The translations under genes and the position numbers were made by a program. This document shows positions 4,691-12,242 of a DNA stretch of 13,838 nt, piece after piece. The first letter of the stretch is position 1, and every line of letters begins with the position of its first letter. A model generated the notes under the pieces. The model was not told the origin of the DNA. It worked only from the letters and a program-made list of their open reading frames with translations, and searched no databases. The DNA is from a bacterium (GTDB lineage Bacteria > UBA9089 > CG2-30-40-21 > SBAY01): assembly GCA_040757115.1 (NCBI GenBank), contig JBFLYA010000099.1:1-13838 (forward strand), in the 5' to 3' direction.

Positions 4691-7648
4691 ATGACAGGTC
4701 AATTTTTAGACGAGAAAAAAAAGATATTAACAAATGGCTCACGAAAACTTGGTTTTCTTGAAGTTAATGAGAATGAAACAAAGGCATATTTTACCTTTTT
4801 CCCGCCAGAAAATGGTAAAGTAGTTAACCCTGAAGAAATAATTTCATCTTTACACGAGGAAGGTATTTTAGATATAGATATGGATATTATTCGGCGGACA
4901 ATTATAGAAAACCAATTTAATCAGAGAATACTTATTGCTACAGGAATACCACCAACTAATGGTGAAAGTGCATACTTTTTATATCAATTTGGCGCCGAAG
5001 GAGAATGTCCAACGATAGAAGTCATTCCAGGTCAAATTTTAGCCGTAAAAGTTCCATGCGGTTATGGAATTCCAGGAACAACCGTTACTGGAGAAAAGGT
5101 TCCTCCTTTAATGGGAGAAGATATTGAGATTATTCCAGGTAATAATACGGCTATTTCTCCAGATGGACTAAAAGTTTATGCGACTGGATTTGGAAATGTG
5201 ATGTGGACAGGAAATAAAGTTGAGGTGGAAAGGATATTTGAAATCCCCAATGATGCAAAGGAAAATATTGATTTTCAAGGCAGTGTCTTAATCGGTGGTA
5301 ATGTTCATAATGGGGTTGAAATAAAGGCAACTGGTAATGTGAATGTTAAAGGAGAGGTTCTACCACAAGCCCAAATAAAAGCAGGTAAAGATATTATTGC
5401 TAGAGCAATCAAAGGCGCTATTTTAGAGGCTAAAGGAAATGTAGTCAGTGAAGAGATTATTGATGGGCAAATCACGGCTCAAAATGTCCTCCTGAAAGAT
5501 AAAGGAATTCTTTGTGGTGGAAAGATTAAGGCTAATTCTTTGATTGAAGCAAAAATAATTGGTAATGAAAATAATCTCCCAACAACACTTATAGTTGATG
5601 AAGATGGTAAGGTTTCGGCATCTTCTTTTATCTACCCGGAAACTAAAATTACTATTGGGAAAATAACCATAAAGATAAAAAAAGAAGTCAAAGAGGTCTT
5701 ATATTACAAACTTAGAGATTCTGTTGTTCAATCCAGATATAAACCTGCTGAAATAAGAAAAGAACAAGGAACGCAAATATTGGAATCTCAGATATATTCA
5801 TCCACAATACCTCCATCAGTAGTTATTAAAGCCACCTCTTTATCAGAGGCAAAAGAAATAGGTGCTGAACTCCTGAATTTACCTCCTTCAGAGGTAGATT
5901 GTCAGATAGGAATAGCGGACGAGGATATTTCTTTAATGCGGGTTTTTCAACTGGGTATTAAAGGACCGTGGGAAGAAGGATGGAAAAAAAGGGTAAAAGA
6001 AGAAATTTCGCGTGCCAGAATAGATAACATTGATGGAATGTTTGAATTCTTCAACACGGATAGCGGTTTATATTTATCTATACTTTCCCCTAAAGGAAGT
6101 GGAAAAGAAGTTACTTTAGAAGAAATTTTGATGTATGCAGCAACCAAAGGCTTTGTGAATGTTAATAAAGATATACTTAAAAAAGCAGTTGAAACTCCAT
6201 CTTCTAAACCAATAATGGTTGGACCAAGACAAAGGCTATTAGAATTAGACGGCAAGATTGAACTAGAGATTACCCCGGATTACTCAAAGGCATATATTAT
6301 AGTTACTCCACCTCAGGTAGGTGGACTTCCAGCCACTTTTGAGGAGGCAATGTGTGCCTTACGAGAAAATGGTGTAGTTGCGGGAATTAAAGAGAAGGTA
6401 CTTGCAGAAGCAGTATTTGCTCAGAAAAATAGGCCTGAATTGGTTGCTGAGGCTATTTTACCTGTCCCGGGCGAACCAGCAACATTAGAATATAAATTCC
6501 GCGCAGATAGGTCTAAAGTAATATTAGAAGAAGATGAGTATGGTCGGGTGGATTTTAAAAAATTAAATCTTATTGAGAATGTTCGTGCTGGACAGGTTTT
6601 AGTGGTAAAAAAAGCCCCAGGAAAAGGCACGCCAGGTAGACTAATCAATGGCCTCGAAATTCCTGCCCTACCAGGACAGGATATAAAAATGCCTGCTGGA
6701 AGAAATACAGAGGTATCGATAGGTGGCACAGAATTAATTGCAACGACAAATGGCCAGGTAATTTTAGCCGCAGATAATAAAGTGAATGTTGAAGATACCA
6801 TTCAAATTAAAGGAGATATTAATTTACAAACTGGAAATATATATTTCCTCGGCACGGTTATCATTGATGGGAGTGTCGAGGATGATTTTGAAGTCGAGGC
6901 AACGGGTGATGTCCAGATTAAAAATACTGTTGGTAAATGCTATATTTCTGCTGGCGGAAGTATTGCTATTGGAGAAGGCGTAAAAGGTAAAGGTGCGGCA
7001 CGATTATTTGCCGGCGGACATATCTTTGCTAAATATATTGAAAATGCTAAAGTAGAGGCAAAAGGCACTATTCAGGTAACTCAAGAAATTATGCACAGTC
7101 AGGCTGACGCCGGTAAATCTGTCCTTTTAGAAGGTAAACAACGAGGTTCTATTATTGGAGGTAGGGTTAGAGCAGGTGATGAAATCCACGCTCGAGAAAT
7201 TGGTGCCCCAGCTGGAACTTACACAAAAATAGAAGTCGGTGGCACACCACGAGTCCGAGAACAATTAGATAACTTAAATAGAGTTTATCAAAGAGATGTT
7301 AATAGATTAGAAACAATAAAAAGAGATATTGCCGTTCTAAAAGATAAGAAAAAACAAGAAAAAGAAAAGTTTCCTATTGAAAAAGAGGCTAAACTACAAA
7401 AACTTATTCGCGAACATAATAAATTAACCGTAAAATTACAACGATATACTGACCAAAAGGAATTTTTAGAGGTGAGAATACAAGAGTCACTTGGTGGCAA
7501 AATTTATGTATCACATACCTTATTTCAAGGCGTAACTATAACCATCCGAAATGCTACTCTGGAAATAAAAGATAATTACAGCTCCGTTAGCCTTGGTCCT
7601 AAAGGAGAAGATGAAGTCGGCATCTATCCGTATGGAATAACGAAATGA
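4691..7648 (+). CDS. Tandem DUF342/FapA-like beta-helix protein
   Basis: This protein of about 985 residues is built from two DUF342 (FapA) copies. Each has an N-terminal alpha/beta module, a linker domain with GIPGTTVTGEKVP (copy 1, ~126-138) or GTPGRLINGLEIP (copy 2, ~646-658), and a glycine-spaced right-handed beta-helix (~185-315 and ~700-850). An additional N-terminal-type module lies at ~447-505. A Jag_N-like stretch (~376-405) sits between the copies. A charged coiled coil (~855-925) precedes a final beta segment. FapA proteins are linked to flagellar assembly or envelope localisation; no flagellar gene is present, so the role is open. There is no signal peptide, so it is cytoplasmic or membrane-associated. 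I chose ATG 4691 because GGAG lies six bases upstream; ATG 4679 is also possible. Its stop overlaps the next start (ATGA). Confidence 0.85.
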   Translation: MTGQFLDEKKKILTNGSRKLGFLEVNENETKAYFTFFPPENGKVVNPEEIISSLHEEGILDIDMDIIRRTIIENQFNQRILIATGIPPTNGESAYFLYQFGAEGECPTIEVIPGQILAVKVPCGYGIPGTTVTGEKVPPLMGEDIEIIPGNNTAISPDGLKVYATGFGNVMWTGNKVEVERIFEIPNDAKENIDFQGSVLIGGNVHNGVEIKATGNVNVKGEVLPQAQIKAGKDIIARAIKGAILEAKGNVVSEEIIDGQITAQNVLLKDKGILCGGKIKANSLIEAKIIGNENNLPTTLIVDEDGKVSASSFIYPETKITIGKITIKIKKEVKEVLYYKLRDSVVQSRYKPAEIRKEQGTQILESQIYSSTIPPSVVIKATSLSEAKEIGAELLNLPPSEVDCQIGIADEDISLMRVFQLGIKGPWEEGWKKRVKEEISRARIDNIDGMFEFFNTDSGLYLSILSPKGSGKEVTLEEILMYAATKGFVNVNKDILKKAVETPSSKPIMVGPRQRLLELDGKIELEITPDYSKAYIIVTPPQVGGLPATFEEAMCALRENGVVAGIKEKVLAEAVFAQKNRPELVAEAILPVPGEPATLEYKFRADRSKVILEEDEYGRVDFKKLNLIENVRAGQVLVVKKAPGKGTPGRLINGLEIPALPGQDIKMPAGRNTEVSIGGTELIATTNGQVILAADNKVNVEDTIQIKGDINLQTGNIYFLGTVIIDGSVEDDFEVEATGDVQIKNTVGKCYISAGGSIAIGEGVKGKGAARLFAGGHIFAKYIENAKVEAKGTIQVTQEIMHSQADAGKSVLLEGKQRGSIIGGRVRAGDEIHAREIGAPAGTYTKIEVGGTPRVREQLDNLNRVYQRDVNRLETIKRDIAVLKDKKKQEKEKFPIEKEAKLQKLIREHNKLTVKLQRYTDQKEFLEVRIQESLGGKIYVSHTLFQGVTITIRNATLEIKDNYSSVSLGPKGEDEVGIYPYGITK

Positions 7649-8619
7649 AAAAAATAACACCCCTGTTAATTTTACTATTCTTTTCCTGGATAAGCGCTGT
7701 TTTATTCCTCTATTTCAAAGTCCATTATTCTTATCTGGCTTTATTTTTAAGCAAAAATAATATCTTTGATGAATTATACCTTTTATTTATATTGGCTTTA
7801 TTAAGTTATGCCTCAGGTCGAAGGATATTTTTACTGACTAATGTCAAATTTTCCTCTTTCCTCGAAGAATTTATCTTTGCCAATGGTGTTGGATGGATAA
7901 TATTAGCTTGTGGGCTAATGATTGGGAAAATAGCCCTGCTCATACTCCTTTTATTCTTTATTATAGAATTATTCCCAATTATCAGAATTATATTAAATAA
8001 GATAAAATGTCTTTTTGGTATCAAACCTGTCGGCTTAAATATAATTTTATGGTTTTTATTGGGTATAACTATATTTTTTACCTTCCTAATGGCATTAACA
8101 CCTTCTTTTATCTCTTTTAATTTCATATTTCCAATAGGATTTAAGTTGATTTATTTCTATTTTGGAATTTTAATCATTATGACTATCTTTGCTTTAACCA
8201 GAAGGCATTTTAATCAAAATTGTGGACTCCTCGCAAGTTGCATATTTTATATCAATAGTTTATGGATTTTTCCATTTGAAAGAACAACAATCGAGTTTGT
8301 AGTAATTTTTTATGGATTATTAGCCGTTTATTTATTACTGAAATGGAATCAAACTTTGAAGGATGGGTATTTTAAATTCATCTTTCGATGTCTGATTCTA
8401 TTAGTTCTTTTCCCTATCTTTATCTCGCATCTTATCTATAGATATTCTGGAGAATATACCTTATTAAGGCGGGTTATTCTTTGTGTAATTACGGGTGTTT
8501 TTATACTCATTTTGGGCTATGAATCCTACATTATATTCAATTATGCTCCATTGAAATTTATCTTTGGATTACAAACGGCTTCAGAATATCTTGCTCGAAT
8601 TGTTTCTGTATTAAAATAA
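7645..8619 (+). CDS. Polytopic membrane protein resembling a reduced GT-C glycosyltransferase
   Basis: A 324-residue protein that is almost entirely hydrophobic, with roughly nine membrane segments. It starts inside the stop of the FapA-like gene (ATGA), so the two are co-translated. The layout recalls GT-C (ArnT/PMT-like) lipid-dependent sugar transferases: a GRR turn and SSFLEEFIFANGVG in the first third, ALTP near 150, then FYFGILIIMTIFALTRRHF with GLLASCIF, and LLAVYLLLKW. The end has LKFIFGLQTASEYLAR, also seen in that group. However, the large external loop with acidic catalytic residues, normally just after ALTP, is missing; only about 15 residues separate ALTP from the next helix. It may be a non-catalytic derivative, or a membrane anchor for the FapA-like protein. 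The family link is from remembered pattern only. Confidence 0.65.
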   Translation: MKKITPLLILLFFSWISAVLFLYFKVHYSYLALFLSKNNIFDELYLLFILALLSYASGRRIFLLTNVKFSSFLEEFIFANGVGWIILACGLMIGKIALLILLLFFIIELFPIIRIILNKIKCLFGIKPVGLNIILWFLLGITIFFTFLMALTPSFISFNFIFPIGFKLIYFYFGILIIMTIFALTRRHFNQNCGLLASCIFYINSLWIFPFERTTIEFVVIFYGLLAVYLLLKWNQTLKDGYFKFIFRCLILLVLFPIFISHLIYRYSGEYTLLRRVILCVITGVFILILGYESYIIFNYAPLKFIFGLQTASEYLARIVSVLK

Positions 8620-8673
8620 CACAAAACTCATTAAAATACAAGGGGCTTTATCGTTTTTTTTCTATCCTATGTC

Positions 8674-8854
8674 TATAGCAGTTATTATTCAAAACTTTAC
8701 TTAGAATTAAATTTTCTACCAATATATCGTTCCTACGGAACTGATTGATTTGTCTATCTATTCCTACCGATATTATGTTCCTAACGGAACGATTATTCTC
8801 CTGCCTTATTTATGGGTATTATCCTATGTAAACTTCCAGTTAATAACCGCTATA
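8674..8854. repeat. 181-bp inverted-repeat element with two tandem GTTCC/GGAAC hairpins
   Basis: TATAGCAGTTATTA (8674-8687) and TAATAACCGCTATA (8841-8854) are inverted repeats matching at 13 of 14 bases. Inside, CTACCAATATATCGTTCC and CCTACCGATATTATGTTCC begin two tandem copies of a unit ending in hairpins: GTTCC-TAC-GGAAC (8729-8741) and GTTCC-TAAC-GGAAC (8777-8790). This explains most of the gap 8620-8919; I see no gene or clear terminator there. Confidence 0.7.
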
Positions 8855-8877
8855 TTTTTCGGTTTAACATTTTTTTC

Positions 8878-8906
8878 TTGCCTTTTTTTTAAAAATATGG
8901 TATAAT
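8878..8906 (+). promoter_or_regulatory. Promoter of the PorV-like gene, very short leader
   Basis: TTGCCT (8878-8883), a 17-base spacer, and TATAAT (8901-8906). The expected start of transcription, about 8913, leaves a leader of about seven bases before ATG 8920, with no Shine-Dalgarno sequence. Confidence 0.75.
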
Positions 8907-8919
8907 AACAGTCGATTAA

Positions 8920-9813
8920 ATGATGAAAAGGCTTATCTTCATAAGTATATTTCTTTTTATCAGTTCTTTTGTCTGGGCAAAAAATAATACCGGTGCGACA
9001 TTCTTGAAAATTAATGGTGGAGCAAGACCAGCGGGAATGGGTGATGTCTTTTGTGCCGTTGCCAATGATGTTAATGCGTTATATTTTAACCCCGCAGGAT
9101 TAGCTCAGATTAAAGGAGAAGAGTGTTTATTAACCTATACTCAATGGTTTGAAGATGTTAAATATAACTACCTTGCCTTTGCCCAAAATATTAGTCGTGC
9201 TCGAACCATAGGTGGCAATGTTACCTACCTCCGCATAAATGACCTCATTGGTAGAGATGATGACGGAGACCTGACAGGTAATTTTGATGCTTATGACTTA
9301 GCCTTAGGATTAGCTTATGCTGAAAGGTTATCTAAACATTCATTAGTTGGGTTACATTTAAAATCTATCTATCAATTAAATGAAAATACCTCTGGAAGTA
9401 GCATAGCGATTGACTTCGGCTGGTTATACAAAAACATCATTAAAGATTTAGATCTAGGACTATGCATCCAAAATATTGGAACAAAGATAAAATTTATTAA
9501 AAAAAAAGAAGAATTACCTTTAAATATCAAAGTAGGTCTTGCTTACAAATTACCTCGTATCTTGATTATAGCCGTAGATGGAAATATACCTGAAGATGGT
9601 AAAGTATCTGTTAATGCAGGAACAGAAATTACTCTCCTGCGTTTTCTATCTCTGCGCACTGGTTATAAATCCCAGACTGATTTAGATTCAAAAAGTCATT
9701 GGAGTTATGGAGTAGGATTAAAAATAAGTGATTATCAGATTAATTATGCCTTTGTTCCGTATGGAATATTAGGGGATACACATAGAGTGTCTTTATTACT
9801 TAAGTTTCTTTAA
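8920..9813 (+). CDS. PorV/PorQ family outer-membrane beta-barrel protein
   Basis: A 297-residue protein with a signal peptide (residues 1-20, ending FVWA). The N-terminal signature of the PorV/PorQ (UPF0164, FadL-related) family follows: GATFLKINGGARPAGMGDVF (25-44) and NALYFNPAGLAQI (52-64). The rest alternates in the manner of amphipathic beta strands, with short polar turns and a C-terminal strand ending in LLKFL, as expected of an outer-membrane barrel. Family members serve type IX secretion in Bacteroidota, but the family is broad in other didermic phyla, where its role is unknown, and no Por secretion gene is visible here. ATG 8920 is used; a second ATG follows at 8923. It is transcribed from its own promoter. 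The downstream propeller gene has its own ribosome site and is separated by a repeat element. Confidence 0.85.
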   Translation: MMKRLIFISIFLFISSFVWAKNNTGATFLKINGGARPAGMGDVFCAVANDVNALYFNPAGLAQIKGEECLLTYTQWFEDVKYNYLAFAQNISRARTIGGNVTYLRINDLIGRDDDGDLTGNFDAYDLALGLAYAERLSKHSLVGLHLKSIYQLNENTSGSSIAIDFGWLYKNIIKDLDLGLCIQNIGTKIKFIKKKEELPLNIKVGLAYKLPRILIIAVDGNIPEDGKVSVNAGTEITLLRFLSLRTGYKSQTDLDSKSHWSYGVGLKISDYQINYAFVPYGILGDTHRVSLLLKFL

Positions 9814-10045
9814 CTATAGTTTCGTGATTTTTAGAAGATTGAAATCCCCTGAAAACACAAGGAAGAGGAATTATTGCAAAGTTATAGCTAAACCATGAGT
9901 TGCAAAAAATAGTGAGTGAATTACAAAATTCCAAATCACAAATTCCAAATTACAAATAAATTCCAATGACCAAAAATCAAAATTCCAAACAAAAGAAGGA
10001 GAAGTGCTTTTCAATGAGGCAATAGAATTAAAGAAAAGTTATCTT

Positions 10046-10061
10046 CCCCTCTTGAGAGGGG
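10046..10061. repeat. Palindromic repeat, second member of the family inserted in hdrB
   Basis: CCCCTCTTGAGAGGGG is a perfect 7-bp-stem hairpin with a TG loop, followed by TTAGAGGTGTG. The copy in hdrB is CCCCCGCTGGCGGGGG followed by TAAGGGGGTGG. Stem length, loop and tail agree, so they belong to one repeat family. In transcripts it may also act as a weak terminator, but no T-run follows. Confidence 0.65.
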
Positions 10062-10215
10062 TTAGAGGTGTGTCCTTCAATTATTGAAAAACCTAAATCT
10101 GACATTATTGAGCAAAATATTCAACTCCCTTTAACAAAATTGATAAAGCAATAGGTTTAGGAATTTGGTGTTTGGAATTTATTTGGAATTTGGTATTTGA
10201 AATTTGGAATTTATA

Positions 10216-10244
10216 TTGCAAGGTTATGGTTAAACCATGATAAA
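10216..10244 (+). promoter_or_regulatory. Possible promoter of the propeller gene, with an internal palindrome
   Basis: TTGCAA (10216-10221), 17 bases, then GATAAA (10239-10244); both boxes match only four of six consensus bases. The spacer contains the perfect palindrome ATGGTT-A-AACCAT (10226-10238), a possible operator. It lies in the right end of the 9818-10259 element. The match is weak. Confidence 0.3.
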
Positions 10245-10287
10245 TAAATTCACGAAACTCCAGTTTAAGGAAAAAGGAGGATAATAA

Positions 10288-11679
10288 ATGTTAAAAAAGA
10301 TAACTTTTATTAGTTTAATCATTGGGATAGTATCAGTCACATCCATAAGTCTGGCACAACAGCCGATAGAGCAAGGTGGAACAGAGACAACCGCAGTTTT
10401 GGGTCCAACATTACAATTTGCTACTAAAACGGGTGGAGGGATTCAATCTGCCATTGTCTTAGGGGATATAGATGGTGATGGAAAATTAGAAGTGGTTACT
10501 GCGGCTTTTGATCAAAATGTCTATGTCTTAAATGAAGATGGAAGTTTATTGCCTGGCTGGCCTGTAAAACTCCCTCAAGCCTGGCTTTTACGGTCATCTC
10601 CGGCTATTGGAGATATTAATAACGATGGGAATTTAGAGATAGTCATTGGAACATTAGAGGCAGAGGTCTATGCCCTGGATAAAACTGGTAAATCCATTCC
10701 TGGTTGGCCAGTAAAGGTTATGGGAGGAATCTTCTCCTCGCCTGCATTAGCTGATATTGACCAGGACAAAAAATTAGAAGTGATAATAGGCTCAATAGGT
10801 GAAGGAGAGGCGATTTTTGTCTATGCCTTTAATGAAGATGGAACTATAGTTCCAGGTTGGCCGGCAAAGATTAATGCTACCACCTGGTCTTGTGCCAGCA
10901 TAGGGGATATAGATAAAAATGGTAAATTAGAAATAGCCGTAACGACTTGTAGTGGAAATACTTACCTCTGGGATAGAAAAGGGAAATTACTTTCTGATTG
11001 GCCTGTCCTCGCCGGTTTCTGGAATATTTCTTCTTCGGTATTTGGAAATATAGATAAGGATAAAAAATTAGAGATAATTGTAAGTTCAAATGATAAAAAG
11101 GTATATGCTTTTAAGACAAACGGAAAATTAGTTTCTGGCTGGCCTGTTCAAACTGACGGGGCAATTATCTCTTCTCCTGCATTAGGAGATATTGATGAAG
11201 ATGGAGAGTTGGAGATAATAATTGGTTCTGATGATAAAAAGGTATATGCCTTTAATGGAGATGGGAGTTTAGTTCAAGGTTGGCCTGTAACTTGCGGCGG
11301 AGGTATCCAGGCATCTCCTATCCTGGGAGATATTGATAAAGATAGGAAAATAGAGATAATCGTTGGTTGCACAGATAAAAAGGTATATGCCTTCAATGGA
11401 GATGGAACATCGGTTACAGGATTTCCATTACAGACAGAAGGTGCCATCTTCTCAACTCCAGCATTAGGGAATATCGATGATGATGATGGGCTTGAATTAA
11501 TTGTGGCATCATTTGATTCAAAGGTATATTGTTGGGATTTTGGACCAGGAACATACAATATCCCTCCAGATAAAGGGAAAAACAAGAAAAAGACAAATAC
11601 CTCAAAATTATTACCCTGGCCAATGTTTCAACATGATGAATGTCATACAGGAACACATCCGGGCATATCCTCCAGATAA
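10288..11679 (+). CDS. Exported FG-GAP/VCBS repeat beta-propeller protein
   Basis: A 463-residue protein with a signal peptide (1-23, ending SLA) and eight FG-GAP/VCBS repeats. The calcium-binding cores fall near 59, 108, 155, 207, 253, 300, 347 and 394, each of the form GDIDxDGxLEI. Adjacent blades carry VYAFNGDGSLVxGWPV. The spacing is about 47 residues, so an eight-bladed propeller of the integrin-alpha type is likely. The basic linker KGKNKKKTNTSK is followed by PWPMFQHDECHTG, the usual end motif of such proteins. Blades 5-7 share near-identical DNA at an exact 141-bp period, showing recent repeat duplication. AGGAGG at 10275-10280 lies seven bases before the ATG, the strongest ribosome site in the window. 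It probably acts at the cell surface or in the periplasm. No sorting domain is seen and its ligand is unknown. Confidence 0.9.
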   Translation: MLKKITFISLIIGIVSVTSISLAQQPIEQGGTETTAVLGPTLQFATKTGGGIQSAIVLGDIDGDGKLEVVTAAFDQNVYVLNEDGSLLPGWPVKLPQAWLLRSSPAIGDINNDGNLEIVIGTLEAEVYALDKTGKSIPGWPVKVMGGIFSSPALADIDQDKKLEVIIGSIGEGEAIFVYAFNEDGTIVPGWPAKINATTWSCASIGDIDKNGKLEIAVTTCSGNTYLWDRKGKLLSDWPVLAGFWNISSSVFGNIDKDKKLEIIVSSNDKKVYAFKTNGKLVSGWPVQTDGAIISSPALGDIDEDGELEIIIGSDDKKVYAFNGDGSLVQGWPVTCGGGIQASPILGDIDKDRKIEIIVGCTDKKVYAFNGDGTSVTGFPLQTEGAIFSTPALGNIDDDDGLELIVASFDSKVYCWDFGPGTYNIPPDKGKNKKKTNTSKLLPWPMFQHDECHTGTHPGISSR

Positions 11680-11687
11680 CTATTTTG

Positions 11688-12020
11688 GTAAGCGTTCAGC
11701 CACAGAGGCACAGAGTTCACAGAGAATTAAGGAAATTAGCCACAAATGGACACGCATTATAGCACTTATTAATCGAAATTTGACATAGATAGGGCTATGA
11801 AATTCCAAATCACAAATTCCAAATTCCAAATAAATTCAAATAACCAAAATTCAAAACATTACCCCCATAGTTTGGTATTTAGGACTTGAAATTTGGTGCT
11901 TATTTGAGATTTGGTGCTTGGGATTTGGGATTTTTTTTACTTATCCACTCTGAGTAAAGTTTTGACTAATAACTGCTATATTCCCTCTGTGTTCTCTGTG
12001 GCTATATCCTGAACGGTTAC
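11688..12020. repeat. 333-bp nested inverted-repeat element with GTAAGCGTTCAG ends
   Basis: GTAAGCGTTCAG (11688-11699) faces CTGAACGGTTAC (12009-12020), 11 of 12 matching. Next inward, CCACAGAGGCACAGAG on the left faces TTCTCTGTGG on the right. Innermost, AAATTCCAAAT arms (11800-11933) fold on ATTTGG words, as in the 9818-10259 element. Three inverted-repeat layers are thus nested concentrically. The left end is eight bases after the propeller stop. No gene is present. Confidence 0.75.
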
Positions 12021-12176
12021 AAAAAATTGTAGTTATTGTCAGACACTACCAAAATTACAAGACATTAAATTCCATTTCGTGTCCTTCGTGCTGAATAGTT
12101 ACAAATTAAGTAAAAAATAAGGTGACCATTTAGACGATTACAAAATAAGAAGTAATTGAACAGTTGCAAAAAATAT
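12021..12176. other. Gene-free spacer with dispersed-repeat fragments
   Basis: This stretch holds TTTCGTGTCCTTCGTG followed by CTGAATAGTTAC (12091-12102), the reverse complement of a GTAANNNTTCAG end. Further along is the degenerate TGAACAGTTGC (about 12158-12168). No matching left end is seen for the 12091 motif. There is no coding sequence. Confidence 0.5.
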
Positions 12177-12205
12177 TTGCAATTCTATTATAAATATTGT
12201 ATAAT
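12177..12205 (+). promoter_or_regulatory. Promoter of the ATPase gene
   Basis: TTGCAA (12177-12182, four of six), a 17-base spacer, and TATAAT (12200-12205, consensus). Transcription from about 12212 gives a leader of about 31 bases that contains AGAGG (12233-12237), five bases before ATG 12243. Confidence 0.65.
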
Positions 12206-12242
12206 ATACGCAATAACAATGCACATATTATAAGAGGCATCT

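Larger units (their letters stand above)
9818..10259. repeat. 442-bp composite inverted-repeat element between the PorV-like and propeller genes
   Basis: AGTTTCGTGATTTT (9818-9831) and AAATTCACGAAACT (10246-10259) are terminal inverted repeats, 13 of 14 bases matching and the outer ten perfect. Inside each end is a direct repeat of about 25 bp containing ATTGCAA and TAAACCATGA (about 9873-9898 and 10215-10240). Inside that are arms of AAATTCCAAAT words (9923-9990) facing complementary ATTTGGAATTT words (10160-10212). The centre holds a palindrome (10046-10061) and two short coding-looking stretches without a start. It fills the whole gap and encodes no intact gene. Confidence 0.75.

Noticed and set aside
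6421-6801. Minus-strand open frame of about 126 codons inside the FapA-like gene
   Set aside because: Shadow of the well-supported DUF342 coding frame, rich in Ser/Pro/Phe as is usual for antisense of this codon use.
8638-8664. GGGGCTTTATCG followed by a run of T as a terminator after the GT-C-like gene
   Set aside because: The bases before the T-run do not form a convincing stem.
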